From Hymenobacter piscis (lineage in GTDB: Bacteria > Bacteroidota > Bacteroidia > Cytophagales > Hymenobacteraceae): a DNA stretch of 64,000 nt. Shown piece by piece: positions 24,935 to 33,814 of this stretch. The stretch's first letter is position 1. Each line of letters begins with the position of its first letter. Position numbers and translations under genes: made by a program. The stretch covers positions 1 through 64,000 of the forward strand of contig NZ_JAHHZN010000008.1 in the NCBI RefSeq assembly GCF_018760735.1, read 5' to 3'. The notes below the pieces were generated by a model that saw nothing but the letters and a program-made list of their open reading frames with translations, was not told where the DNA came from and did no database searches.

Positions 24935-26335
24935 TCAGGCCGCCGGCAGTTCCAGCGTCACGGCCGTGCCCTGGCCCAGCTGGCTTACGATCCGGATACT
25001 GCCCCCGTGCAGCTCCATAATCTTGGCCGTGAGCGGCAGCCCGATGCCGTGGCCGGGCACGGTGCGCACGGCCTCGGAGCGGAAAAAGGGCACGAATACC
25101 TGCTGGCGGTCGGCCTCCGTCATGCCCAGCCCCTGGTCCTGAATAGTGAGGCGCACGTGCTGGCGGCCGGCCGCCAGCGTGGCCAGCACCGGAACGGTAG
25201 TACCGACCGAGAATTTGCAGGCATTCTCCAGAATATTGAGAAACGCCGACAGCAGCAGCGCCTCGTTGCCCAGTACCTCGAACGGAACGGGACGGCGCGC
25301 GGCAGGCGTTTCCGTGAAATCCAGGTCGATGCGGCAGGTGGGGTGGCGGCGGTGCACTTCCTCGTGGGCCTGCAGCAGCAGCTCATCGAGGCGCAGCAGG
25401 GTGCGCGGTACCTGCGACGGGTCGTCGGAAGCGCGGGCAATCTGGAGCAGGCCGTTGGTGAGGTCCTTGAGCAGGCGGGCCGCATCGAGGGTGCCCTGCA
25501 GTACCCGGCGGTATTCCTGAGGGCTACGCTCCTGCTGAAGCAGGGCCACTTCCAGCTGCCCGATAATGGCGGCCAGGGGCGTGCGCAGCTCGTGGGAGGC
25601 GTCGCGCACAAAGGTGCGCTGGCCGGCAAACGCCGTTTCGAGGCGGTTGAGCAGGCTGTTGAAGCGCTGGGCCAGCAACGACACCTCATCGAGGCCTTCG
25701 GTCTGGCTCAGGCGGCGGTGCAGGTCGGAGGCCGTGATGCTGTCTACCTCCTTCACGATGCGCTGCATGGGCTTGAGGGCCTGGCCGGCAAAAAACCACC
25801 CCCCGATGCCCACCAGCACAAAGGAGCCCAGCAGTCCGAAGGTCAGTACCGTGAGCAGGTCGTTGAGCTTGAGCCGGCTGTCCGAATCCACCGACGAAGC
25901 CACCACCACGAAGTCGCCCCGGGCCGCGTCGCGGTAGAGCAGGCTCACGGTCTGCCGGAAACCGTCTTCGAGCAGCACGTCCTGGCCGGTGCTGCGTACT
26001 TTCTCCAGCAACGCCCCTGGCACCACCTCGCGGCCGCTCCGCCCCTCCTTGAACACCACCCGGTTGCGGGCGTCAAACACGCGGACTTCCTCCTCGGGCA
26101 GGGTGCGGTAAAACTGCCGCAGGTAGCGCCGGTACGTTGTGCGGCTGGCTTCATCCTCGCGGCGGGTGCCGTCGAGGTAAACGTGGGCCACAATCCGGGC
26201 CCGGGCAAAGAGGCTGTCGGTAAATGCCTCCCGCCGCGAGTGGTAGGTAAAGAAGTATATCACGGCCGAAAACAGCAGCAGCGTCAGCACCAGAATAACG
26301 GCGAACTGCAGCGCGAGCCGGGTACGAATAGACAT
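24935..26335 (-). CDS. Two-component sensor histidine kinase
   Basis: 466 aa from ATG 26335 (MSIRTRLALQFAVILV). Two membrane helices at about 10-30 and 162-184 frame a periplasmic sensor domain of about 130 residues. A HAMP linker (about 184-236) follows, then the dimerisation domain with phospho-accepting His248 in RDASHELRTPLAA, an N box (AFLNILENACKFS, about 353-365), the G1 box DQGLGM and the G2 box GHGIGLPL. All kinase motifs intact. The longer reading frame to 26452 includes sequence from the inter-gene repeat and is not the start. Encoded right after its response regulator. The adjacent, divergently placed exopolysaccharide locus makes control of that locus plausible, but this is only positional. 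Confidence 0.93.
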   Translation of the reverse strand: MSIRTRLALQFAVILVLTLLLFSAVIYFFTYHSRREAFTDSLFARARIVAHVYLDGTRREDEASRTTYRRYLRQFYRTLPEEEVRVFDARNRVVFKEGRSGREVVPGALLEKVRSTGQDVLLEDGFRQTVSLLYRDAARGDFVVVASSVDSDSRLKLNDLLTVLTFGLLGSFVLVGIGGWFFAGQALKPMQRIVKEVDSITASDLHRRLSQTEGLDEVSLLAQRFNSLLNRLETAFAGQRTFVRDASHELRTPLAAIIGQLEVALLQQERSPQEYRRVLQGTLDAARLLKDLTNGLLQIARASDDPSQVPRTLLRLDELLLQAHEEVHRRHPTCRIDLDFTETPAARRPVPFEVLGNEALLLSAFLNILENACKFSVGTTVPVLATLAAGRQHVRLTIQDQGLGMTEADRQQVFVPFFRSEAVRTVPGHGIGLPLTAKIMELHGGSIRIVSQLGQGTAVTLELPAA

Positions 26336-26336
26336 G

Positions 26337-26485
26337 TAGCAAATGGGGTGGAATGTGGAAAATGTGACGAATGTGAGCAGTGCGGTGCCGTCAGAATGCA
26401 GGGAGCGGCCTAGGCCCGTTTTCACCCAGGCCCTGCCCGACATTTCGCACACTCCACCACATTATCTCACATTTTACACACTACG
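26337..26485. repeat. Palindromic gap with AATGTGACGAATGTG arms (family F)
   Basis: Left part GGGTGGAATGTGGAAAATGT and GACGAATGTGAGC (26346-26379), right part TTTCGCACACTCCACCACAT and TATCTCACATTTTACACAC (26443-26481): inverted, imperfect arms of the same simple motif. They fill the space between the kinase start and the regulator stop. Confidence 0.65.
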
Positions 26486-26488
26486 AAG

Positions 26489-27166
26489 CTACTCTTCCTT
26501 CATCACGTAGCCCATGCCCACGAGGGTGTGAATGAGCTTGGGCGTGAAGTCTTTGTCGAGCTTTTTGCGCAGGAAGTTGATGTACACGTCGATGACGTTG
26601 GAGCCGGTATCGAAGCTGGTTTCCCAGACGTGCTCCAGGATATCGACCCGCGACACGACGCGGTTCTGGTTGCGTAGCAGGTATTCGAGCAGGGCAAATT
26701 CGCGGGCCGTGAGCTGAACGGACTGGCCAGCCCGCTGCACCACTTTGCGCACGGGGTCGAGGGTGAGGTCGGCCAGGCGCAGCACGTTGTCGGCCGAGGG
26801 AGCTTCGTGGCGGCGGCGGGTGAGGGCGCGGATGCGGGCCAGCAGCTCCTGAAACGCGAAAGGCTTCACCAGATAGTCGTCGGCGCCGGCGTCGAGGCCC
26901 CGGATTTTGTCGTCGGTTTCGCCCAGGGCCGTGAGCATGAGAATGGGCACGCTCGCGTCGTGGGCGCGTACCTGCCGGCAGACCTCCAGCCCGCTCAGGC
27001 CGGGCAGCAGGGTATCGAGAATGATCAGGTCGTAGGTGGTTTGCCGGGCCCGGCGCAGGCCCAGCAAGCCATCGGTGGCCAGATCCACGCTGTGGTGTTG
27101 CTCCGTGAGGCCCTGGTGCAGAAAGGCGGCCACGTTGGGTTCGTCTTCGACGAGCAGAATTTTCAT
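26489..27166 (-). CDS. Two-component response regulator, OmpR/PhoB family
   Basis: 225 aa from ATG 27166 (MKILLVEDEPNVAAFL). Receiver domain with acidic pocket (Glu7, Asp8), phospho-acceptor Asp51 (LIILDTLLPG), Thr81-type MLTALGE and Lys in DDYLVKPF. The C-terminal winged helix (about 125-222) ends with the recognition region DTGSNVIDVYINFLRKKLDKDF, typical of OmpR-class regulators. Upstream neighbour of the kinase gene and divergent from wza with a 267-bp shared upstream region. Confidence 0.95.
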   Translation of the reverse strand: MKILLVEDEPNVAAFLHQGLTEQHHSVDLATDGLLGLRRARQTTYDLIILDTLLPGLSGLEVCRQVRAHDASVPILMLTALGETDDKIRGLDAGADDYLVKPFAFQELLARIRALTRRRHEAPSADNVLRLADLTLDPVRKVVQRAGQSVQLTAREFALLEYLLRNQNRVVSRVDILEHVWETSFDTGSNVIDVYINFLRKKLDKDFTPKLIHTLVGMGYVMKEE

Positions 27167-27310
27167 AGGAAAAGATTGGTGCGGATTCGGGCCGGCAAGG
27201 TAGTGCCCGCGTCGCAATGGGTGGCTGCCGGCCCCGGCTGGGGCAGAACCCGACTCCCAACGCAACAGACCATACAATGCAAAAAAATATACGAATAATT
27301 TAAATATAAC

Positions 27311-27341
27311 TTGACATTACCGATTCCATCCAATACGTTTA
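27311..27341 (+). promoter_or_regulatory. Bacteroidota-type promoter for wza
   Basis: TTG at 27311-27313, 20-nt spacer, TACGTTTA at 27334-27341, one mismatch from TAnnTTTG. It lies at the edge of an AT-rich island (27275-27345) that contrasts with the GC-rich surroundings. Transcription would start near 27348, giving a leader of about 85 nt to the wza ATG at 27434. Confidence 0.6.
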
Positions 27342-27433
27342 TGGAAATATTCTATAGCCTTGCCTTCGTCCCGAAACATGGCTTACGGTCATTTTCTGCG
27401 CCTTTCCCCTCTTCGCCCTTCTCCTGCTCCTCT

Positions 27434-28219
27434 ATGGTTCTGCCTCGCCGCCTTCGCATTCTGCTGTTGCTGTTGCCCTTGCTGACCGGACTGGGTGGCT
27501 GCGTTTCGCAGCAGAAACTGCCGTACTTACAGGGGCGCGACTACAATACCCGCACGCCGGTAGCGGTGGAAAACGCCCGCCAGCAGTACCGCATCCAGCC
27601 CGGCGACGTGCTCAGCATCCGGGTCCAGAGCGTGCAGCCCCAGCTCAACGAGATTTTCAATACCGTCGATACGCGGGCCGTGTTTAATGGCGACCCGGGC
27701 AACCTTTATCTGACGGGTTACTCCGTGGATGAGGCCGGCACCATCAACCTGCCCACGGTGGGGGTAGTGAAGGTGCAGGGCCTGCTGGTAGAAGAGGCCC
27801 AGCGGACCTTGCAGCAGCAGGTAAACAAGTTCGTCCGCGACGCGAATGTGCTCGTCAAGCTGCTTTCGTTCAAGGTCACGGTGCTGGGCGAAGTCCGCGC
27901 GCCGGGCCGCTATTTCGTCTACAACGCCCAGTGTACCGTGCTCGAGGGCCTGGGCCTGGCCGGCGACCTGACCGAGTTCGGCAACCGCCAGAACGTGAAG
28001 CTCATCCGCCAGTCGTCCAAGGGCTCGGAAGTCGTGCTGCTCGACCTCACCGATCCGGCCCTGCTGGCCTCGCCCTACTTCTACCTGCTGCCCAACGACG
28101 CCCTGTACGTGGAGCCGCTGTCGGCGCGCAATGCCCGCGGCAACGCCAACAACCTCGGGCTGGTTTTCGCCGGCATCTCGTCCCTGGTTCTCATTCTCAG
28201 CTATCTGAAAGTATTCTAG
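27434..28219 (+). CDS. wza: Polysaccharide export outer-membrane lipoprotein (Wza/BexD family)
   Basis: 261 aa from ATG 27434 (MVLPRRLRILLLLLPLLTGLGGC). The signal ends in a lipobox with the modified Cys23. The Poly_export domain follows (QYRIQPGDVLSIRVQSVQPQ, then SLBB-like repeats with VTVLGEVRAPGRY). The extreme C-terminus is a hydrophobic helix (GLVFAGISSLVLILSYLKVF), as in Bacteroidota Wza homologues. Length is shorter than E. coli Wza, normal for this phylum. Start choice: an upstream frame to 27311 begins inside the promoter and is excluded. First gene of the exopolysaccharide arm. Confidence 0.93.
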   Translation: MVLPRRLRILLLLLPLLTGLGGCVSQQKLPYLQGRDYNTRTPVAVENARQQYRIQPGDVLSIRVQSVQPQLNEIFNTVDTRAVFNGDPGNLYLTGYSVDEAGTINLPTVGVVKVQGLLVEEAQRTLQQQVNKFVRDANVLVKLLSFKVTVLGEVRAPGRYFVYNAQCTVLEGLGLAGDLTEFGNRQNVKLIRQSSKGSEVVLLDLTDPALLASPYFYLLPNDALYVEPLSARNARGNANNLGLVFAGISSLVLILSYLKVF

Positions 28220-28230
28220 CCGTTGGTTTT

Positions 28231-28314
28231 TAGTTGTCGGTTGCTGATTGTCAGTTGTCAGGACCGCTCTCCGCTGACCATGCATAGCAACTGACAACCA
28301 GCAACTGACAACTA
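28231..28314. repeat. Palindrome D between wza and wzc
   Basis: Arms 28231-28257 and 28288-28314, 27 nt each with two mismatches (right arm CAACTGACAACCAGCAACTG...), loop 30 nt. It starts 12 nt after the wza stop and ends 12 nt before the wzc start, so it is co-transcribed. Confidence 0.9.
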
Positions 28315-28325
28315 ATCCTTCTCTC

Positions 28326-30722
28326 ATGGAACCACGCTCCTCCTCTTCCGCCGACGAACTCGACCTGCACGAGTTGTTTTTCCGGCTCCGGCAGCGCTGG
28401 CCGCTGTTTCTGGTGAGCCTGCTGCTGGCGGGAGCGGCGGCGTTTCTGTACCTGCGCGTGAAACAGCCCGTGTACGCCTTCCGCGCCACGCTGCTGCTCG
28501 GCGACCAGGGCACGGGCTCCAAACAGGCCCAGGAGTTGCTCAAGATTCTGGAAGTAAAGGAGAAGGGCACCAAGATGGAGGACGAAATCGGGCTGCTGAC
28601 TTCGGCCGACATGGTGCGCCAGGCCCTGGACCGGCTCCCCTACGCGGTGGCCTACTACGCCGCCCCCAAAACCTGGCTCAACGCTTACAAAGACGTCCAG
28701 GTGCAGGAGCGGCCCCAGGGTTCTGTGCCCTTTCGTCTGCTGCCCGACCCCAACGCGCCTCAGCTTACGGGCGTGCGCATTTACGTGGAGTCCCGGCCCG
28801 ACGGGCGGTTCCGGGTCCGGGCCGAGGCCGACAAAGGCCAGCTATACAGCCTGCCCACCGGCGAGCTGATCCGGGACGTACGCGACCCGCATATCGATAA
28901 GCTGGTGCGCGCCGGCGATACGCTGCGCACGCCCCTGCTCACAGCCGTGCTGCTGACCGAGCCCGGCTACCCCACCGACGACGACCAGCCGGAGCGCTAC
29001 TTCGTGACCCTGCACGACGCGGCCAGCCTCACCGGCGAATACCAGCAGCACCTAGCCGTGCGCCCCATCGACCGCGAATCGCGCATCGTGGAGCTGACCA
29101 GCAAGGGCGGCGTGCCCCAGAAGGAAATTCAGTTTCTGGACACGCTCATGCACGTGTACGTGCAGAACGACCTGCTTGCCAAAAACCAGACCGGCCAAAA
29201 AACGGTAGCCTTTCTCGACAAGGAAATCGGCCACCTTTCTGACTCCCTGCGCCGGTCCACGGCGGCGCTCAGCACCTTCCGGGCCGCCCGGGGCGTGGTG
29301 GACGTGGGGGCGCAATCGGCCAGCGGCATTCAGCAGCAGGGCGAGCTGCAGATGCAGCGGGCCCGCATCAGCACCAACCGCAAGTATTACCAGAACATGC
29401 TCGCCTACCTCCGCTCCCACCAGGGCGTGGGTCAGCTGGCCGCCCCCACCAGCGTGGGCATCGAGGACCCGGTGGTGAATAACCTGATTCTGCAGCTCAC
29501 CGACCTCAACAGCCAGCGGGCCGTGCTGGGCATGAACGCCAGCCAGGAAAACCCGATGGTCACCATCCTCGACGAGCGGATCCGCGTCGCCAAGGAAAGC
29601 CTGACCCAGACGCTGGCCAACATGACCCGGGCCGCCGACATTGCCCTGCGTGATCTGGACGGGCAACTCAGCCAGGTACAGGGCGACATGAGCCGCATGC
29701 CCGAAAACCAGCGGCAGCTGGCCACCCTGCAAAGCAAGTCTGACTTCAACGACAAAAACTACCAGTTTCTGATTGAAAAGCGCGCCGAAGCGGCCATTGC
29801 CCTGGCCACCAACGCCACCGACAAGAAGGTGGTAGACGTGGCCGCCCTGAACGGCGACGGCCCGACGGCCCCCAAAAAGGGCTTCGTGGTGCTGATGGCC
29901 CTGCTGGCCGGCCTGCTGATTCCGACCGGCATCACCCTGCTGCTGGACAAGGCCAACCGCCGCATTCAGAGCAAGGAGGACCTCTCGCGCATCACCACCA
30001 TCCCGATTCTGGGCGTGGTGGCCCACGGCACCAAGCAGGACAAGGAAAACATGCTCCGCGACCCCAAGGGGCCCATTGCCGAGTCGTTCCGCTCCATCCG
30101 CGTGAACCTGCAGTATCTCTCGGCCGGCCTCGATAAGAAGGTGGTGGGCGTTACGTCCTCGGTGCCGGGCGAGGGCAAGAGCTTCTGCGCCGTGAACCTG
30201 GCCGCCGAAATTGCCCTGAGTGGCCGCCGGGTGCTGCTGCTCGAGTGCGACCTGCGCCGCCCCACCGTGGCCAGCTACTTCGGCCTCGAAGGGGCCTGCA
30301 CCGAGCACGGCCTGAGCACCTACCTGATGGGCCTGAGCACCTTCGACGACTGCCGCCACGACGCGGGCGTGCGCAACCTCGACGTGATCTGCTGCGGCCC
30401 GATTCCGCCCAACCCCACCGAGCTGCTCGAAGGCCCCCGCATGGCGGAGCTCATGGCCCACCTGCGCCAGCACTACGACTACGTGCTGATAGACACGCCG
30501 CCCACGGGCTACGTGGCCGAGTTCTTCATGCTGCTCCACCACCTCGACGCCAACATCTACGTGGTGCGCCAGAACTACACCGACAAGGGCCTGATCAGCC
30601 AGATCAACGAGCTGCACCAGGAGAAGAAGATCAAGCAGATCTACATGATCATCAACGACATGCACTTCACCAAAACCTACGAGTACCGCTACAAGGAAAA
30701 AGCCTACACCTACGGGTATTAG
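28326..30722 (+). CDS. wzc: Polysaccharide co-polymerase / tyrosine autokinase (Wzc, BY-kinase)
   Basis: 798 aa. An N-terminal Wzz domain with a membrane helix (about 29-48), a long coiled periplasmic part with a GNVR-like segment, a second helix around 518-540 (GFVVLMALLAGLLIPTGITLLL), then a cytoplasmic BY-kinase domain: Walker A VPGEGKSF (about 612-619), Walker A' LLECDLRRP, Walker B VLIDTPP. The C-terminus is a tyrosine cluster (TYEYRYKEKAYTYGY) that is autophosphorylated in this family. It controls chain length and export together with Wza. The stop codon TAG at 30720-30722 is the first element of the next palindrome. Confidence 0.95.
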   Translation: MEPRSSSSADELDLHELFFRLRQRWPLFLVSLLLAGAAAFLYLRVKQPVYAFRATLLLGDQGTGSKQAQELLKILEVKEKGTKMEDEIGLLTSADMVRQALDRLPYAVAYYAAPKTWLNAYKDVQVQERPQGSVPFRLLPDPNAPQLTGVRIYVESRPDGRFRVRAEADKGQLYSLPTGELIRDVRDPHIDKLVRAGDTLRTPLLTAVLLTEPGYPTDDDQPERYFVTLHDAASLTGEYQQHLAVRPIDRESRIVELTSKGGVPQKEIQFLDTLMHVYVQNDLLAKNQTGQKTVAFLDKEIGHLSDSLRRSTAALSTFRAARGVVDVGAQSASGIQQQGELQMQRARISTNRKYYQNMLAYLRSHQGVGQLAAPTSVGIEDPVVNNLILQLTDLNSQRAVLGMNASQENPMVTILDERIRVAKESLTQTLANMTRAADIALRDLDGQLSQVQGDMSRMPENQRQLATLQSKSDFNDKNYQFLIEKRAEAAIALATNATDKKVVDVAALNGDGPTAPKKGFVVLMALLAGLLIPTGITLLLDKANRRIQSKEDLSRITTIPILGVVAHGTKQDKENMLRDPKGPIAESFRSIRVNLQYLSAGLDKKVVGVTSSVPGEGKSFCAVNLAAEIALSGRRVLLLECDLRRPTVASYFGLEGACTEHGLSTYLMGLSTFDDCRHDAGVRNLDVICCGPIPPNPTELLEGPRMAELMAHLRQHYDYVLIDTPPTGYVAEFFMLLHHLDANIYVVRQNYTDKGLISQINELHQEKKIKQIYMIINDMHFTKTYEYRYKEKAYTYGY

Positions 30723-30723
30723 T

Positions 30724-30978
30724 GGGAAATGAGTGCCCCGGGGAATGGGTGAAGTAGTGAGGGAAGCACGTCATTCCGAGCGCAGCGCAGCGGAGCCGAG
30801 GAATCTCGCGTGCAGTGGTAATCCTTGCCGTTGGGCGGAATAAGGTGCTGACGTTGAATTAGCTGGCGCAACATCAGCACGCGAGATTCCTCGGCTCCGC
30901 TCGGAATGACGTTCTGTTTGCCTCACTCACTCATTCACCACGTCACTCATTCACTCATTTCCCGAGCCACTCATTTCC
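30724..30978. repeat. Nested palindrome between wzc and wzx (family E outside, family A inside)
   Basis: Outer arms: GGGAAATGAGTGCCCCGGGG ... GTGAAGTAGTGAGGGA (30724-30763) against TCACTCATTCACCACGTCAC ... CGAGCCACTCATTTCC (30923-30978). Inner hairpin of the GTCATTCCGAGCG type: left 30766-30813, right 30874-30914. The structure begins directly behind the wzc stop codon and spans most of the 312-bp gap. The wzx gene starts at 31035. Confidence 0.92.
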
Positions 30979-31034
30979 TACTCCGCTCCTTCTCTCTCCC
31001 GCTGCATTTCGCACCTTTTCTCTCGGATGGCTTC

Positions 31035-32660
31035 ATGGCATCTTCTGCTCCCAACCTGACTTCTGCGGCCGTTCACGGCGTGAAATGGACTACGGCCGCT
31101 ACCGTTATCACGGCGGTGCTCCAGATTGGCTACACGGCCACCATGGCCCGGCTGCTGAGTCCGGCCGCGTTTGGCCTGGTGGCGCTGGCGGGCGTGATTC
31201 TGCGCTTCGGCTCCTACTTCGCCCAGATGGGCATGGAGCAGGCCATCATCCAGAAACCCGACCTCACCCGGGCCGATATCCGGGCCGCGTTTACGTCTTC
31301 ACTGGGCCTGGGGGCCTTATTTGCGGGCCTGCTGGTGCTGGGCGCGCCCCTGGCCGCCGACCTGGTACGTCAGCCCGAGGTGGTGCCGGTGGTGCGGGTG
31401 CTGGCCGGGGGTATCTTCCTGACCGGCCTCAATGCCACGGCCCTGAGCCTGCTGCGCCGCCGCATGCAGTTCCGCACCCTGGCCGTTGTGGAGGTGGTCA
31501 GCTACGTGGTCAGCTACGGAGCCCTGGGCATCGGGCTGGCCCTGCGGGGTTACGGCGTCTGGAGCCTAGTGGCGGCCGCCCTGGGCCAGAATCTGCTGCT
31601 GACCTTGCTCAGCTACGCGGCCGAGCGCCACGACCTGCGCCTGCTCTTCGACTGGGCCACTTACCGGCCCCTGGTGGCCTACGGCGGCCGCATGTCGGCC
31701 ATCAGCTTTCTGGAATTCGTGACCGGCTCCCTCGATACGCTGCTCATCGGGCGGCTGCTGGGGGCGGCGGCCCTGGGCATCTACAGCCGGGGCTGGATGC
31801 TCATCGGCCTGCCGGTGTACCTGCTGACTACCAGCGTGTCGAAGGTGGTGTTTCCCTCCTTCAGCCAGGTGCAGGCCGACCGCCCCCGCCTACGCACGGT
31901 GTACCTGGGCAGCATCACCCTGATTGCTGCCCTCGTGATTCCGATCTGCGCCGGCGCGGCCGTGGCGGCCCCCGAAATTGTGCGCGTGATGCTGGGCCCC
32001 GACTGGACGGCAGCCACGCCCATTCTGCGGGTGGTGTGCGCGGCCTTCGCCCTGAGCATGGTTACGATGTTTGCCGGTGTCGTCTGCGACGCCACGGCCA
32101 CGCTCACGCCCAAGCTCTGGCTCAACCTGCTGTACGTGGTGCTGCTGCCGGGCCTGTTCTACGGCCTGAGCCGCTACGGCCTGCCGGGCGTGGCCGCCGC
32201 CGTGGTGCTGGGCGAGGTGGTGCGCACCATGCTTTACCTGCTGCTCATGCGCCGGGTGCTGGCCGTAACGGTGGCCCAGGTGCTGGGGTCTTACGGGCCC
32301 GGTTTGCTGATCGGGGGGGGGGTGGCCGCCGGCATTGCGGGCCTGCGCCTGCTGCTGCCGCCCGGCACGCTGCCGGCCGTGGTGCTGCTGGGAGCCGAAA
32401 TGCTGACCGGCGCCCTGCTGGCGCTGGCGGTGGCCGGAGGGGCGCCGCCAGCGCGCCTGCGCCAGGTGCTGCGCCGCCTGCTGGGCCGCCTCCACGAAGC
32501 CGACGCCCCGGCCGGCCGCCTCAGCCAGCTGCTGGCGGCGTACTCGGCCCGCCTGGCCCGCCTTGATGGCGAACCGGCTCCCGTACCGACACCCGTTTCC
32601 ACGCCGCTCCGCCGCCCCCATCCCGCCCTGCTGTCCGACCCCGAAACCGAACTCGTGTAG
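31035..32660 (+). CDS. wzx: Polysaccharide flippase (Wzx, oligosaccharide flippase family)
   Basis: 541 aa from ATG 31035 (MASSAPNLTSAAVHGVKWTT). About 14 hydrophobic segments; the opening GVKWTTAATVITAVLQIGYT and the conserved ATMARLLSPAAFGLVALAGV place it in the polysaccharide-biosynthesis/lipopolysaccharide flippase group (Wzx/TuaB-like). It should transfer the lipid-linked repeat unit across the inner membrane. The C-terminal 70 residues are a soluble Ala/Pro-rich tail. The longer frame to 30906 is translated repeat sequence and is not used. A run of ten G (32313-32322) codes for GGGV at residues 427-430; a slip would scramble the last quarter. Confidence 0.9.
   Translation: MASSAPNLTSAAVHGVKWTTAATVITAVLQIGYTATMARLLSPAAFGLVALAGVILRFGSYFAQMGMEQAIIQKPDLTRADIRAAFTSSLGLGALFAGLLVLGAPLAADLVRQPEVVPVVRVLAGGIFLTGLNATALSLLRRRMQFRTLAVVEVVSYVVSYGALGIGLALRGYGVWSLVAAALGQNLLLTLLSYAAERHDLRLLFDWATYRPLVAYGGRMSAISFLEFVTGSLDTLLIGRLLGAAALGIYSRGWMLIGLPVYLLTTSVSKVVFPSFSQVQADRPRLRTVYLGSITLIAALVIPICAGAAVAAPEIVRVMLGPDWTAATPILRVVCAAFALSMVTMFAGVVCDATATLTPKLWLNLLYVVLLPGLFYGLSRYGLPGVAAAVVLGEVVRTMLYLLLMRRVLAVTVAQVLGSYGPGLLIGGGVAAGIAGLRLLLPPGTLPAVVLLGAEMLTGALLALAVAGGAPPARLRQVLRRLLGRLHEADAPAGRLSQLLAAYSARLARLDGEPAPVPTPVSTPLRRPHPALLSDPETELV
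32313..32322 (+). repeat. Homopolymer G10 inside wzx
   Basis: Ten consecutive G in the reading frame ATC GGG GGG GGG GTG. It is the longest mononucleotide run I see in a coding region of this window and a candidate slipped-strand site. Confidence 0.9.
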
Positions 32661-32662
32661 CT

Positions 32663-33814
32663 ATGCGCCTTCTTTACGACCATCAGGCCTTTTCGCTCCA
32701 GGATTTCGGGGGCGTTTCGCGCTACCACCACGAGCTGCTCTGCCACGCCAGCTGGCAGTCGGAGCTGGCCGTGGTGCTGAGCAACAACCTGTACCTGCGC
32801 GAGGGCCGGTACCGCCCCCGCACTTTCCTGCCCGATTCGCGCCTGCCGGCCCGCTGGCGCGTGATTCGGTATGTCAACGAGCGGGCCTCGCGCCGGGCCC
32901 TGCGCCGCAACGCCTTCGACGTGTTCCACCCCACCCTGCTCGACGACGACTACTTTCTGCCCTTGCTGGCCCCCGAGCGGCCTCTGGTGGTTACGATTCA
33001 CGATATGATTCCGGCCCTGTTTCCGGCCCACTACCCCGACCGCGACGACACGACGTTGCGCAACATTCTGCAGCGGGCCAGCCGCATCATCACCGTTTCG
33101 GAGCACACCCGGGCCGATGTACTGCGCCTGCTGCCGGTGGCTCCCGAGCGGGTGCGGGTGGTCTACCACGGCTACACCGAGCCCGCCGGCGCCCCGGCCG
33201 CCGCGCTGCCCGTGCCCGCGCGGTACGTGCTGTTCACCGGCAGCCGGGCCCTCTACAAGAACTTCGGCTGCCTGCTCGAAGCCCTGGCCCTGCTGCCCGC
33301 GGCCGAAACGGCGGACCTGCACCTGGTCTGCGCCGGGGGCGGACCGTTTACCGGGGCGGAGCGGGAGCAGCTGGCGCGGACCGGCTGGGCGAACCGAGCT
33401 CACCAGTTCGGGCCGGTTTCCGACGCCCAGCTCTCCGCCCTCTACCGCGGGGCGCGGGCCTTTGTGTTTCCGTCGGAGTACGAGGGGTTCGGGCTGCCCA
33501 TTCTGGAGGCCTACGGGCAGCAGTGCCCGGTGCTGCTGAGCGCGGCGTCCTGCTTCCCCGAAATTGCCCGCGACGCGGCCCTGTACTTCCCCCCCGATCA
33601 GCCCGCCGCCCTGGCCCAGCAGCTCAGCCGTTTGCTTGAGGATGCGCCCCTGCGCCGCCAGCTGGTGCAGCTGGGCCAGCTCCGCCTGCTCGATTTCACC
33701 TGGCAGCACACCGCCCGCCGCACCCGCGCCGTGTACGAGGAGGCCCTGCAGGAAGCCCGCCCGGGTGCGGCGGCCACCCTTTCTTCCACCCCGCTGCCTG
33801 CTCTGAAGCTATGA
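32663..33814 (+). CDS. Glycosyltransferase family 1/4 (GT-B fold)
   Basis: 383 aa. Retaining GT4-type transferase: N-terminal acceptor domain starting MRLLYDHQAFSLQDFGGVSRYHHEL, central VTIHDMIPALFP and TVSEHTRADV, and donor-binding C-terminal domain with FVFPSEYEGFGLPILEAYG (the EX7E region). Begins only 3 nt after wzx and overlaps the next gene by four bases (ATGA), so translation is coupled. Sugar and acceptor are not readable from sequence. Confidence 0.92.
   Translation: MRLLYDHQAFSLQDFGGVSRYHHELLCHASWQSELAVVLSNNLYLREGRYRPRTFLPDSRLPARWRVIRYVNERASRRALRRNAFDVFHPTLLDDDYFLPLLAPERPLVVTIHDMIPALFPAHYPDRDDTTLRNILQRASRIITVSEHTRADVLRLLPVAPERVRVVYHGYTEPAGAPAAALPVPARYVLFTGSRALYKNFGCLLEALALLPAAETADLHLVCAGGGPFTGAEREQLARTGWANRAHQFGPVSDAQLSALYRGARAFVFPSEYEGFGLPILEAYGQQCPVLLSAASCFPEIARDAALYFPPDQPAALAQQLSRLLEDAPLRRQLVQLGQLRLLDFTWQHTARRTRAVYEEALQEARPGAAATLSSTPLPALKL

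Noticed and set aside
27250..27433. Riboswitch or structured leader before wza
   Set aside because: Only an AT-rich promoter-like pair is visible; no paired helices typical of a known riboswitch.
30906..31034. Extended N-terminus of wzx
   Set aside because: The extra residues (SLIHHVTHSLISRATHF) are translated palindrome sequence; the family start fits ATG 31035.
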